DNA from: Prevotella sp.
Lineage (GTDB): Bacteria > Bacteroidota > Bacteroidia > Bacteroidales > Bacteroidaceae
DNA length: 64,000 nt
Reading direction: 5' to 3'
NCBI GenBank assembly: GCA_017541365.1
Contig: JAFXZF010000010.1
Coordinates: 1 to 64,000, forward strand
Shown here: positions 54,508 through 63,422 of the stretch, piece by piece
Numbering within the stretch: the stretch's first letter is position 1
Layout: each line of letters starts with the position of its first letter
Translations under genes and position numbers: made by a program
Notes under the pieces: generated by a model
Seen by the model: only the letters and a program-made list of their open reading frames with translations
Told to the model about the DNA's origin: nothing
Database searches by the model: none

Positions 54508-56952
54508 ATGGCCAAAAAGAAACAAGACAAGTCAACAAGGAAGGTGTCATTTAAGGATGCAATAGGTTTCAATGCTGTATTTGCCAATGAAAAGACAAAT
54601 TTTACCGTAGGTATCACATTGTTATTCTTTGCGATACTGATGATAATCAGTTTTGTATCATACTTCTCTACATGCGACGCTGACCAGAGTTTGGTGACCA
54701 ACCCTATGCCAGGAGACTTTGCCAATGCAGGCAGGGCATTTCAGAATACATGTGGCTCATGGGGTGCATACACCTCTTACTTCCTTATAGATGTATGCTT
54801 TGGTTTCTCGGCCTTTCTTATACCCACTTTCTTCCTTCTTGTTGCTGCAAATATGATGGGTGTTTACAAGTTTAACCTCTGGAAGTGGTTCTTCTCGCTG
54901 ATGTGCATCATGATATGGAGCAGCATCACCTGTGCGAAGTTTGTCAATCCGCTACTCACCGACCAGATATTTAATGCTGGTGGTGGACATGGACAATACG
55001 TCAGCAACGCGCTGGAAAATGTAGTGGGCACCCCTGGACTTACTGCTATACTTGCCTTGACTGCTATATTCTTCTTGACATATCTGAGTAGCGAGACAAT
55101 ACAAATTGTCAGGAAGATAATGAATCCTTTTGAGCACATAAAGAAGATACCATTAGTATTCTCCAACGTTGGGGATAACGGTGAGTTGTTGGAACCTGAA
55201 ACGAAAGATAATATCGCACAAGATGATAATGTAGTATATGACGATCCTGATGTGCAAGAGGTGACTTTCGATCTGGATAAAGATATAGCAACGGTGAATG
55301 ACAATGGCTATAAGGATACTCACTTGGCGGGCAATCAGGTAAATGATGGAGCTGATTTCCAGATAGAACAGAGCATCACCGAAGATACTGCTGGTACACG
55401 CACCCTTGCAAACATGGAAGAAATGGGTGAATATGACCCCAAGGCTACATTGTCAAGATATAAATACCCTACCCTCGACCTGCTGAAGAAATATGATACT
55501 GACGGCCGTTCCTTTATCAATATGGAGGAGCAGCAGGCGAATAAAAATCGTATAGTACAGGTACTGGGTAATTTTGGTGTCATCGTGGAGAGTATCAAGG
55601 CCACCGTAGGTCCTACTATCACGCTGTATGAGATAACCCTTAAGCCTGGCATAAAAATCAGTAAGGTACGCTCCCTGGAGGATGATATCGCTCTGTCGCT
55701 TGCTGCAGATGGCATTCGTATCATAGCACCGATACCTGGTAGAGGCACTATTGGTATTGAGGTGCCTAATGCTAATCCGCAAGTAGTGTCAATGGAATCT
55801 ATACTCAACTCAAAGAAGTTCAGGGAGTCAAAGATGACACTCCCACTGGCACTGGGCAAGACTATCAGCAACGAGATATACATGGTGGACCTTGCTAAGA
55901 TACCTCATCTGCTGGTGGCTGGTGCCACAGGACAGGGTAAGTCTGTAGGTCTTAATGCCATAATCACCTCACTGCTCTATAAGAAACATCCTGCAGAGGT
56001 CAAATTTGTACTGGTAGATCCTAAGATGGTGGAGTTCTCCATCTACAAACCACTTCAGAATCATTTCCTTGCACAGATACCACCTGAGAGTGAAGCTGAT
56101 GAGCCCATCATCACTGATGTAACAAAGGTAGTGAGAACCCTTAACTCACTATGTCAGGAGATGGACGACCGATACAGGCTCTTGAAGTCCGTAAACGCAA
56201 GAAAGATCGAGGAGTATAACGAGCAGTTTACAAATCGCAAACTCAATCCAGAAAACGGTCACCGCTTCCTGCCTTATATAGTAGTTATCATCGATGAGTA
56301 CGGCGATCTCATCATGACTGCCGGCAAAGAGATAGAGTTGCCTATAGCACGAATAGCTCAAAAAGCACGCGCCGTAGGCATACACATGATTATTGCCACA
56401 CAGCGTCCTACTACCAATATCATCACGGGTACCATCAAGGCCAACTTCCCTGGACGCATGGCATTTAAAGTGATGTCACAGATTGACTCTCGCACCATAC
56501 TCGACGGAGGTGGCGCCAATCAGCTCATCGGACGTGGTGACATGCTTATACTTGACAAAGGAACGCCTGTGCGCGTACAGTGTGCATTTGTCGATACGCC
56601 AGAAGTCATCGCTATCAATGAGTTTATAGCCAAACAGCAAGGATATGAGGGACCATTTGAACTCCCAGAACCAGTAGTCAATGATGAAGGAGGCAGCAGC
56701 AGTTCTGAGGACCTGTCAAATCTTGACCAACTCTTTGGTGAAGCTGCAAGGGTAATCATTGCGACCCAGCAGGGTTCTACATCATTGATACAGCGTAAAT
56801 TCTCCATTGGCTACAATAGAGCGGGCCGTCTCATGGACCAACTCGAAAAGGCTGGCGTGGTAGGCGCTGCACATGGTTCAAAGCCTCGCGAGGTACTTAT
56901 ACAGGACGAAAATACTCTGCAGTCACTGCTTAATACCCTTGGAGCAAATTAA
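54508..56952 (+). CDS. ftsK: DNA translocase FtsK/SpoIIIE (814 aa)
   Basis: A septal DNA pump for chromosome segregation. The N-terminus has four hydrophobic helices (about residues 25-200), followed by an acidic linker. The motor domain has Walker A VAGATGQGKSVGLN, Walker B PYIVVIIDEYGDLI and IATQRPTTNIITGTIKANFPGRMAFKV. The C-terminal gamma winged helix is QRKFSIGYNRAGRLMDQLEKAGVVG. It has its own promoter; lolA follows after 17 bases. Confidence 0.96.
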   Translation: MAKKKQDKSTRKVSFKDAIGFNAVFANEKTNFTVGITLLFFAILMIISFVSYFSTCDADQSLVTNPMPGDFANAGRAFQNTCGSWGAYTSYFLIDVCFGFSAFLIPTFFLLVAANMMGVYKFNLWKWFFSLMCIMIWSSITCAKFVNPLLTDQIFNAGGGHGQYVSNALENVVGTPGLTAILALTAIFFLTYLSSETIQIVRKIMNPFEHIKKIPLVFSNVGDNGELLEPETKDNIAQDDNVVYDDPDVQEVTFDLDKDIATVNDNGYKDTHLAGNQVNDGADFQIEQSITEDTAGTRTLANMEEMGEYDPKATLSRYKYPTLDLLKKYDTDGRSFINMEEQQANKNRIVQVLGNFGVIVESIKATVGPTITLYEITLKPGIKISKVRSLEDDIALSLAADGIRIIAPIPGRGTIGIEVPNANPQVVSMESILNSKKFRESKMTLPLALGKTISNEIYMVDLAKIPHLLVAGATGQGKSVGLNAIITSLLYKKHPAEVKFVLVDPKMVEFSIYKPLQNHFLAQIPPESEADEPIITDVTKVVRTLNSLCQEMDDRYRLLKSVNARKIEEYNEQFTNRKLNPENGHRFLPYIVVIIDEYGDLIMTAGKEIELPIARIAQKARAVGIHMIIATQRPTTNIITGTIKANFPGRMAFKVMSQIDSRTILDGGGANQLIGRGDMLILDKGTPVRVQCAFVDTPEVIAINEFIAKQQGYEGPFELPEPVVNDEGGSSSSEDLSNLDQLFGEAARVIIATQQGSTSLIQRKFSIGYNRAGRLMDQLEKAGVVGAAHGSKPREVLIQDENTLQSLLNTLGAN

Positions 56953-56969
56953 AAAATAATGACGGACCT

Positions 56970-57578
56970 ATGAATCTTAAACTGAGAATATTATTTATTG
57001 TTGCGATTATAACTACTGTGACAGTTTCAATGCTTGCCGGCAGTAAGCCCGATGCCAACACAATACTCGACAAGGCTACACGTAAGATCAGCGTAAGCAC
57101 TGGTGCGCAGATGAACTTTACCATATCAGGTCCCAGAATCAATCAGAGTGGTACCTTGATGGTGAAGGGCAGGAAGTTTTGTGCCACAACCCCCATCGCT
57201 ACAATATGGTATGACGGCAAGACACAGTGGACATACAACAAGCAAAATGACGAAGTCAATATAGCCACGCCAACAGCATCAGACCAGCAGAGTATGAATC
57301 CATACCACTTCCTTAACCTCTACAAGCAGGGATATACCAAAAGTATGACGACCAAGAGCGGCACATACATGATACACCTTGTAGGAAATGGAAAGAAAAT
57401 CAGTGAGATGTATGTGACAATCGACAAGTACTATAACCTCAAACAGATAAAGGTAAAGCAAAACGGTGGATGGATGACCATCACTGTGAGCAATCTGAGA
57501 AACAAGCACCTTGCCGACTCCGCATTCCGATTCAATTCCAAGGACTACCCCAAGGCGGAAATTATCGACCTACGATAA
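56970..57578 (+). CDS. LolA-like outer-membrane lipoprotein carrier (202 aa)
   Basis: A signal peptide (ending MLAGS) precedes a LolA-like fold: ILDKATRKISVSTGAQMNFTIS, GTLMVKGRKFCATTPIATIWYDGKTQWTYNKQNDEVNI. It would carry lipoproteins across the periplasm. Its place right after ftsK matches the ftsK-lolA order known from proteobacteria. rnz starts 2 bases after its stop. Confidence 0.87.
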   Translation: MNLKLRILFIVAIITTVTVSMLAGSKPDANTILDKATRKISVSTGAQMNFTISGPRINQSGTLMVKGRKFCATTPIATIWYDGKTQWTYNKQNDEVNIATPTASDQQSMNPYHFLNLYKQGYTKSMTTKSGTYMIHLVGNGKKISEMYVTIDKYYNLKQIKVKQNGGWMTITVSNLRNKHLADSAFRFNSKDYPKAEIIDLR

Positions 57579-57580
57579 AT

Positions 57581-58495
57581 ATGCAACCATTCAAAGTACA
57601 TATCTTAGGATGCGGTTCGGCACTACCTACGAAGCATCACAACCCCTCATCTCAGATTGTTGAGATAAGGGGCAAGTACTTTATGATAGACTGTGGCGAA
57701 GGCACACAGACACAGGTGAGACGTTCGCGCACAAACTTTTCCAAGCTTTATGCCATCTTTATCTCGCATATTCATGGTGACCACGTATTAGGGCTTATTG
57801 GCATGCTCTCTACCTTCGGACTGCAGGGGCGCACTACCCCACTCCACGTCTATGCTCCCGAGGGTTATGAGTCGCTCTTCAAACTGGAGATAGCTACATT
57901 CTGCTCCACGTTGGACTACGACATCGTCTTTCATCCTGTTGACACCACTAAGCATAGTATCATTTACGAAGACCGTTCCCTCACAGTTGAAACAATACCC
58001 CTGAAGCACCGCATGCCGTGTTCCGGCTTTATCTTCAGGGAAAAGCAGGGACTGCGTCATATCAATCCCGATAAGGTAAAATACTACAACGTTCCTATAT
58101 CGCAACTGGGCAACCTCAGAGCAGGCCTTGACTGGACAGATGCCGAGGGAAACATCATACCCAATGAAGAGCTCACCACCTCGCCTGATCCTGTTCGTGC
58201 CTATGCCTATTGTTCTGACACTCGATATATGCCTTCTTTGGCAAACAAACTGAAGGGTGTCACCACCCTGTACCATGAAGCCACATATTGCGAGGATATG
58301 AAGGATAAGGCTGAGAAATACCTCCACTCCACAGCTCGCGAAGCTGCTCTCACAGCACGCGACGCTGGCGTTAAGCAATTACTTCTCGGGCATTATAGTC
58401 AGCGATATATTGACGAGATGCCCATACTATCTGAGGCGCAAGCCGTCTTTCCTTCTTCTTTTCTTACCGACGAAGGAAAAGTATTTTCTGTATAA
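57581..58495 (+). CDS. rnz: ribonuclease Z (304 aa)
   Basis: A zinc metallo-beta-lactamase-fold endonuclease that trims tRNA 3' ends. The metal motif ISHIHGDHVLGLIGML is seen, with GCGSALPTKHHNPSSQ at the start and YCSDTRY and EATYCEDMKDKA...HSTAREAA later. ATG 57581 is chosen; the in-frame extension to 57470 lies within lolA. Length is typical. Confidence 0.95.
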   Translation: MQPFKVHILGCGSALPTKHHNPSSQIVEIRGKYFMIDCGEGTQTQVRRSRTNFSKLYAIFISHIHGDHVLGLIGMLSTFGLQGRTTPLHVYAPEGYESLFKLEIATFCSTLDYDIVFHPVDTTKHSIIYEDRSLTVETIPLKHRMPCSGFIFREKQGLRHINPDKVKYYNVPISQLGNLRAGLDWTDAEGNIIPNEELTTSPDPVRAYAYCSDTRYMPSLANKLKGVTTLYHEATYCEDMKDKAEKYLHSTAREAALTARDAGVKQLLLGHYSQRYIDEMPILSEAQAVFPSSFLTDEGKVFSV

Positions 58496-58523
58496 AACTA
58501 ACTCTATACGTGGTAATCCCTAA

Positions 58524-59279
58524 TCAGTACGGACTGTCGGGCACACGGGTGTAGAAGCGTTCTGCGCCTGATGCCTCAAGAATCTGAAAAAATAGGTCAG
58601 GCTTGTCGTTGACTATCAGTTCGTCAGGGAAATCGACTTCCCTCAGCAGTGGCAAGGCATACTGATAGTTGGCTATATCAAAGGATATATGAGCATCGCT
58701 GCCGAGTATCACAGGCATGTCGCGTTTGCGGCATAAGCGCAGTATCTCGAGGTTATTATGGATAGCTGCAGGCTTGTTGCGTATAGGACGTAGCGACGAC
58801 GAATTGATTTCAAGCAAAGTGCCAGTACGATAGGCTGCATCAACGATGGGTTCAAAATATAGTTCGGCTACGCCATCACCAGGATGTGCAATAATATCGG
58901 TCCATGGATTTTCAATGGCAGCTATCATACCATCGGTATTTTGGGAGGGATCTCCCCCACTCCAGCAGAACTTGTGTATGCCAGCAATGCGTACGTCCAT
59001 CAGTCGGTAGTAAAACTCCTCCAGGTCGAGAGTGCCACGGATATCGAGTATGTTGAGCTCAGCACCTATGAGCAGGCGCACTCCGTACATAGTGCGCGGT
59101 ATTACGTGGGTATTGCGGAAATACACAGGCTCGGGTGCGCCAGGCACGGATGAAGCATGATCGGTGATGCCGAGTATCTGCAGTCCTTTCTCCGATGCCG
59201 CTTTTGCCATTTCCTGAAGGGTGGAATAGGCATGTCCGCTGGCAAGGGTGTGGGTGTGTATGTCGAGTTTGAAGGTCAT
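58524..59279 (-). CDS. PHP-domain phosphoesterase (YcdX-like), 251 aa
   Basis: Metal motifs of the PHP family: DIHTHTLASGHAYSTL, ITDHAS, GIHKFCWSGGD, DIIAHPGDG, LEINSSSLRP and ILGSDAHISFD. E. coli YcdX is a zinc phosphatase of this type; the natural substrate is not known. It is monocistronic, read from the promoter contained in repeat copy B. Confidence 0.88.
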   Translation of the reverse strand: MTFKLDIHTHTLASGHAYSTLQEMAKAASEKGLQILGITDHASSVPGAPEPVYFRNTHVIPRTMYGVRLLIGAELNILDIRGTLDLEEFYYRLMDVRIAGIHKFCWSGGDPSQNTDGMIAAIENPWTDIIAHPGDGVAELYFEPIVDAAYRTGTLLEINSSSLRPIRNKPAAIHNNLEILRLCRKRDMPVILGSDAHISFDIANYQYALPLLREVDFPDELIVNDKPDLFFQILEASGAERFYTRVPDSPY

Positions 59280-59304
59280 GGGGTGGCTGCTAATTTTTGT
59301 ACAA

Positions 59305-59402
59305 CAAAGGTATTAAATTTTCTTGGTCTGTGCAAGGAAAACGGGGTATTTAACACATCTCTATCCTTACATTATTGAGACTATGCCAGAGGGTATATCT
59401 GG
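59305..59402 (-). repeat. 98-bp dispersed element, copy B, carrying the promoter of the PHP gene
   Basis: Reverse complement aligns without gaps to 329-426. It contains the 22-bp unit (59381-59402, two differences from the unit at 329-350), GTGTTAAATACCCCGTTTT, CTTG (59333-59336) and TACCTTTG (59305-59312). Here the promoter faces the PHP gene 26 bases away. The minus-strand continuation has only one 22-bp unit, against four at copy A. Confidence 0.75.
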
Positions 59403-59513
59403 TCAACCATCAATTGTCAAAAATTTTGTCTCCATTTTTAACATTTCAGTAGGTGTGTACCTGTTGCAGTGTTGCAGAGCCAAAAATTCTGTTTTGTCTT
59501 TTCCTTTTATTTA

Positions 59514-59545
59514 TTTGGTGGAATGAAACATTTTTTGTACCTTTG
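59514..59545 (+). promoter_or_regulatory. promoter of glnS
   Basis: TTTG at 59514-59517, 20-bp spacer, TACCTTTG at 59538-59545; ATG 59571 follows after a 25-base gap. Confidence 0.85.
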
Positions 59546-59570
59546 CAATAACATAAAAACAAGAAAGATC

Positions 59571-61304
59571 ATGGCAGACAACTCACAGAATTTCATAGAG
59601 CAGAAGATAGAACAGGACCTGACTGAGGGTAAGAACGGAGGAAGAGTGCAGACGCGTTTCCCACCAGAGCCTAACGGATACCTGCACATAGGTCATGCAA
59701 AGGCGATAGCGCTGGACTTCGGGGTGGCAGAGAAGTACAACGGCGTGTGCAACCTGCGTCTTGACGACACTAATCCGCAGAAGGAGGATATAGAGTATGT
59801 GAAGGCTATCGAGAAGGACATAGAGTGGTTGGGCTTCAAATGGGGCAAGGTGCTCTACGCATCGGACTACTTCCAGCAACTGTGGGACTTTGCCGTGGAA
59901 CTGATAAAGCGTGGCAAGGCTTACGTGGACGAGCAGACGGCAGAGCAGATAGCTCAGCAGAAGGGCACGCCGACCACACCTGGACAGGAGTCGCCTTACC
60001 GCAACCGCCCAGTAGAGGAGTCGCTGGCTCTCTTTAACGAGATGAACAGCGGAAGGGTGGAGCCTGGCAAGATGGTGCTGAGGGCTAAGATTGACATGGC
60101 GAGCGACAACATGCACTTCCGCGATCCTATAATATATCGCACCCTCAACCTCCCCCACTGGCGTACAAGCAACAAGTGGAATGCATACCCTATGTATGAC
60201 TTCACCCACGGACAGTGCGACTACTGGGAGGGCGTGACCCACTCACTGTGCACACTGGAGTTTGTGAGCCACCGTCCGCTCTACGACCTATTCGTCGATT
60301 GGGCAAAGGAGTGTGCAGGCGATGACAAGCCAATGGATGACAACCGTCCACGTCAGACGGAGTTTAACAAGCTCAACCTCACACACATTCTGCTATCAAA
60401 GCGTAACCTGCTGATGCTGGTAAACGAGGGCGTGGTGACAGGATGGGACGACCCACGTATGCCTACCATATCTGCCTTCCGCAGAAGGGGCTACAGCCCA
60501 GAGGGCATACGTGCCTTCATAGACAAGATAGGCTACACGAAGTTTGACGCCCTGAACCAGATGTCGCTATTTGAGAGTGCCGTTCGTGAAGACCTCAACA
60601 AGCGTGCACAGAGGGTCAGCGCAGTGGTAAATCCCGTAAAACTCATCATAACCAACTTCCCTGAGGACAAAGTGGAGACATATACTGCCATCAACAACCC
60701 CGAGAACGAGGCCGACGGCACACACGAGATAGAGTTCTCACGCGAACTGTGGATAGAGCGTGAGGACTTCATGGAGGATGCTCCGAAGAAATTCTTCCGA
60801 CTGGGTCCTGGCAAGGAGGTACGCCTGAAGAACTCCTATATCATAAGGTGCCCTGAGACTGACTGCTGTAAGAAAGATGTCAAGGGGAACATAGTGGAGA
60901 TATACGCAGAGCTGATACCCGAGACAAAGACGGGCGAGGCAAACAGCAATATGAAGATAAAGGGTAAGACCATACACTGGGTGAGCTGCAAGCACTGCAT
61001 AGAAGCAGAGGTGAGAAACTACGACCGCCTGTGGATGGTGGAGAACCCTCGCGACGAGGTGGCTGCTTACTCAAAGGAACAGGGCAAGGAGCGCATTGAC
61101 ATAGACGATATGCGCAAGTATATCAACCCTGAGAGCCTCGAGGTGAAGAAGGCTTACGTGGAGAAATACTGCGCTGAGTTCAAACCTCTTGACTACCTGC
61201 AGTTCCAGCGCGTAGGCTATTACACTCCCGACTACGACTCCACACCCGAACATCTTATATTTAATAAGACGGTGGGACTGAAGGATACGTGGAAAGGCAA
61301 TTGA
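59571..61304 (+). CDS. glnS: glutamine--tRNA ligase (577 aa)
   Basis: Class I synthetase charging tRNA-Gln directly. PPEPNGYLHIGHAKAIALDF carries HIGH (39-42), LRLDDTNPQKED follows, and LLSKRNLLMLVNEG is the KMSKS counterpart. C-terminal anticodon-binding barrels follow. The frame runs back to 59469, but those 34 codons cross the promoter; ATG 59571 is right. DedA follows. Confidence 0.96.
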   Translation: MADNSQNFIEQKIEQDLTEGKNGGRVQTRFPPEPNGYLHIGHAKAIALDFGVAEKYNGVCNLRLDDTNPQKEDIEYVKAIEKDIEWLGFKWGKVLYASDYFQQLWDFAVELIKRGKAYVDEQTAEQIAQQKGTPTTPGQESPYRNRPVEESLALFNEMNSGRVEPGKMVLRAKIDMASDNMHFRDPIIYRTLNLPHWRTSNKWNAYPMYDFTHGQCDYWEGVTHSLCTLEFVSHRPLYDLFVDWAKECAGDDKPMDDNRPRQTEFNKLNLTHILLSKRNLLMLVNEGVVTGWDDPRMPTISAFRRRGYSPEGIRAFIDKIGYTKFDALNQMSLFESAVREDLNKRAQRVSAVVNPVKLIITNFPEDKVETYTAINNPENEADGTHEIEFSRELWIEREDFMEDAPKKFFRLGPGKEVRLKNSYIIRCPETDCCKKDVKGNIVEIYAELIPETKTGEANSNMKIKGKTIHWVSCKHCIEAEVRNYDRLWMVENPRDEVAAYSKEQGKERIDIDDMRKYINPESLEVKKAYVEKYCAEFKPLDYLQFQRVGYYTPDYDSTPEHLIFNKTVGLKDTWKGN

Positions 61305-61336
61305 AGATTATAGATAAAAGATTGTATATTGGATTT

Positions 61337-61975
61337 ATGTTGTCATCATTACTTCAGACATTCCTCGACAACCTCAACTATGGCACGATATTCTTCCTCA
61401 TGCTGCTTGAAAGCACCGTGATACCCGTGCCGTCGGAGTTTGTAGTGACACCAGCGGCATTCAACGCTGCTGACGGAACCATCGACATGTGGCTCGTCAT
61501 ACTGTTTGCCACCATCGGTGCAGACTGCGGTGCCACCATCAACTACATAGCTGGCTTCTACCTCGGACGACCTATAATATACCGTTTTGCCAACAGCAAA
61601 TGGGGCAAGATGTGCCTACTGAACCAAGAGAAGGTAGAACAGGCAGAGAAGTACTTTGACGATCACGGTGCAATAGCTACCGTAACAGGACGACTGATAC
61701 CAGGCATCAGACACCTGATATCTATACCTGCCGGACTGGCGAAGATGAACTTCTGGAAGTTTCTGCTCTACACCACCCTCGGCGCTGGAGCATGGAACTG
61801 CATACTGGCAGGCTTAGGATGGTATCTGCACACGTTTGTCAACAGAGACGAGCTGGCAGCATATATCGAACTATACAGCGAATACATTAAATTGGGCATA
61901 CTCGTACTTGTATTGCTCATAATAGCTTATTTCTGCGTAAAAAGCTTTAGGAAGAGACGTAAAAGTACAAAATAG
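61337..61975 (+). CDS. DedA-family membrane protein (212 aa)
   Basis: A polytopic inner-membrane protein of the DedA/SNARE-associated family, whose members act in undecaprenyl-phosphate or lipid flipping. Seen: LLESTVIPVPSEFVV, GADCGATINYIAGFYLGRPI, FDDHGAIATVTGRLIPGIRHLISIPAGLAKM. ATG 61337 is preferred; an earlier in-frame GTG overlaps glnS and the intervening sequence (ttgaagattatagataaaag) is junction-repeat-like. Confidence 0.9.
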   Translation: MLSSLLQTFLDNLNYGTIFFLMLLESTVIPVPSEFVVTPAAFNAADGTIDMWLVILFATIGADCGATINYIAGFYLGRPIIYRFANSKWGKMCLLNQEKVEQAEKYFDDHGAIATVTGRLIPGIRHLISIPAGLAKMNFWKFLLYTTLGAGAWNCILAGLGWYLHTFVNRDELAAYIELYSEYIKLGILVLVLLIIAYFCVKSFRKRRKSTK

Positions 61976-62027
61976 GAAGTAAAAAACACAATAATTCGCT
62001 TTTTTCTTATAAAAAGTCAAGAAAAAA

Positions 62028-62059
62028 TTTGCAGAATAAGAAAAAATACTTTAATTTTG
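62028..62059 (+). promoter_or_regulatory. promoter of the rightward small-RNA candidate
   Basis: TTTG at 62028-62031, 20-bp spacer, TAATTTTG at 62052-62059. No gene start follows on this strand for 1.3 kb. Confidence 0.8.
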
Positions 62060-62065
62060 TACTCG

Positions 62066-62158
62066 TTATCCTGAATACAATCTTTTTACCTTAAAGAAGG
62101 CTAATACCTATTGAGATTGGAACGCTTACATCGTGAGATGCAGGCGTTTCGTTTTTTT
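62066..62158 (+). ncRNA. small-RNA candidate, about 93 nt, rightward
   Basis: It lies between a consensus promoter (62028-62059) and a strong terminator: a 12-bp stem from 62121 to 62148 with GTGA loop and one mismatch, then TTTCGTTTTTTT. No ORF of note is inside. It contains ACCTTAAA (62088-62095) and CTAATAC (62101-62107), complementary to blocks in the leftward candidate at 62296-62356. I cannot assign it to a known RNA family. The 5' end is estimated from the promoter. Confidence 0.7.
62120..62158 (+). terminator. terminator of the rightward small RNA
   Basis: Stem AACGCTTACATC / GATGCAGGCGTT with GTGA loop, followed by a run of seven T. Confidence 0.85.
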
Positions 62159-62295
62159 ATGTCGCTTTGCTTGCCACTTTGTGTTGCAATCAATCAATTC
62201 TACAAGTTATAAGGATGTAGGGTTACAGGGTATTTATGCATAGATCAGCTGGCTAACAGAAACTGGATGGTGTGCGGAGGTTTGTTGGCGCATAC

Positions 62296-62356
62296 AAAAA
62301 AAGGGCTCCGCTGAGCCCCAATCTTTGTTAACCTTAAATCTAATACTATGAAAAAC
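62296..62356 (-). ncRNA. small-RNA candidate, about 60 nt, leftward
   Basis: On the minus strand a CTTG-20-TAACTTTG promoter (62363-62394) is followed by about 45 bases and the terminator GGGCTC-AGCG-GAGCCC with seven T (62296-62318). The plus strand here carries ACCTTAAA (62331-62338) and CTAATAC (62340-62346), so the RNA is complementary to the same blocks in the rightward candidate. Alternatively, the plus strand reads like a gene leader with ATG 62348, but that frame is only 18 codons. Confidence 0.6.
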
Positions 62357-62362
62357 ACGATG

Positions 62363-62394
62363 CAAAGTTACAATATGAATTGCAAAATTGCAAG
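62363..62394 (-). promoter_or_regulatory. promoter of the leftward small-RNA candidate
   Basis: On the minus strand: CTTG (62391-62394), 20-bp spacer, TAACTTTG (62363-62370). Confidence 0.6.
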
Positions 62395-62461
62395 TTTTTT
62401 TTGAAAGAAATTTATTTGTAATGTTGTTTTCTTGATATTTGTCAAGGAAAATAGGTGGTTA

Positions 62462-63229
62462 TCATTGAGAGTCGAGGTATATGCTTTGTGCCATGAGTTG
62501 GTAGATCTCCTTTGTGAGGGGATCGGTGATGAGGTCGAGCTGGCGCTGCATGACCTCGACGTCGTGACGTACCATGGGACCGGTCTGGGCGTCGCGCGGT
62601 GACATGGTGCATGCCTTGCGTGCCGTCTCCATGATGAGGGGCTGGAAGAGGGTGAAGTCGAGCCCCTCCTGCTGGAGTATCTTCTCGGCGAGGCGGTAGC
62701 AGTGGTTGGTGAGGTTGCATGAGAATACTGCTGCGAGATGCAGCTGGCGGCGCTTGGCGGAGTCGCAGCTGATGACCTTGTCGCTGACGGCGTGGGCGAG
62801 CTGGCTGACGATGCTCTGGCTGACCTCATCTGTTGCTTCTATGAAACAGGGTATATCGTTGAAGCACAGCTCCCTACCCTTGCTGAATGTCTGCATGGGA
62901 TAGAGTACTGCGGCATGGGGGGTGACGTCGCTGAGGACATCGATGGCGACGCTCCCTGCGGTATGGATGAGGGTGGCCTCTGCCCTACCCTCGGCGAGCC
63001 GGCTGGCGATGGGGCGGATGGCGTCGTCCTTGATGGAGATGATGTAGGTGTCGGCATCGGTGATGACCTCGTCGAGGTTGTCGGTATATGGGCAGCCGAG
63101 CCTCGCGGCGAGCGTGGCGGCGTGACGCGGTGTGGGACTGTACACCTGGCATGGGGGCATGCCTGCGCCCTGAAGGGCGATGGAGAGGTGGGTGGCGAGG
63201 TTTCCTGAACCTATAATGACTGTTTTCAT
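62462..63229 (-). CDS. Rossmann-fold NADP oxidoreductase with DUF2520 domain (255 aa)
   Basis: The N-terminus is a nucleotide-binding fold (VIIGSGNLATHLSIAL), followed by DADTYIISIKDDAI and HTAGSVAIDVL. The C-terminal helical DUF2520 part has SAKRRQLHLAAVFSCNLTNHCY. The family resembles ketopantoate/F420-dependent reductases; its substrate is not established. Next to panB, a pantoate-pathway role is conceivable but is guesswork, as the genes are divergent. A TAACTTTG (63234-63241) lies almost on the ATG; another (63317-63324, with GTTG 20 bp upstream) would give a longer leader. Confidence 0.87.
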   Translation of the reverse strand: MKTVIIGSGNLATHLSIALQGAGMPPCQVYSPTPRHAATLAARLGCPYTDNLDEVITDADTYIISIKDDAIRPIASRLAEGRAEATLIHTAGSVAIDVLSDVTPHAAVLYPMQTFSKGRELCFNDIPCFIEATDEVSQSIVSQLAHAVSDKVISCDSAKRRQLHLAAVFSCNLTNHCYRLAEKILQQEGLDFTLFQPLIMETARKACTMSPRDAQTGPMVRHDVEVMQRQLDLITDPLTKEIYQLMAQSIYLDSQ

Positions 63230-63334
63230 GCTGCAAAGTTACGAAAAGTCGAGCACAAAATAAAGAAACGGGTTTCTTTTTTTTGTCGAGACGGAGTAAC
63301 TTGACTCAGAATGAGGCAAAGTTACTAAAAAACT

Positions 63335-63365
63335 TTTGTTGTTTCAACTATTTTTTGTAATTTTG
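63335..63365 (+). promoter_or_regulatory. promoter of panB
   Basis: TTTG at 63335-63338, 19-bp spacer, TAATTTTG at 63358-63365. Confidence 0.8.
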
Positions 63366-63422
63366 CACCCGTAAATGCTTATAGCATTACGATAGTGGAA
63401 AAAAGAATTGTATTTTTATAGG

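Noticed and set aside
57470..57580. N-terminal extension of rnz
   Set aside because: It lies within lolA in another frame; ATG 57581 gives the standard RNase Z start.
59469..59570. N-terminal extension of glnS
   Set aside because: It covers the TTTG-20-TACCTTTG promoter, so it is not in the mRNA.
62348..62404. 18-codon frame starting MKNTMQS
   Set aside because: Too short, with no recognisable signal; the sequence is better explained by the minus-strand promoter, although a relic leader is possible.
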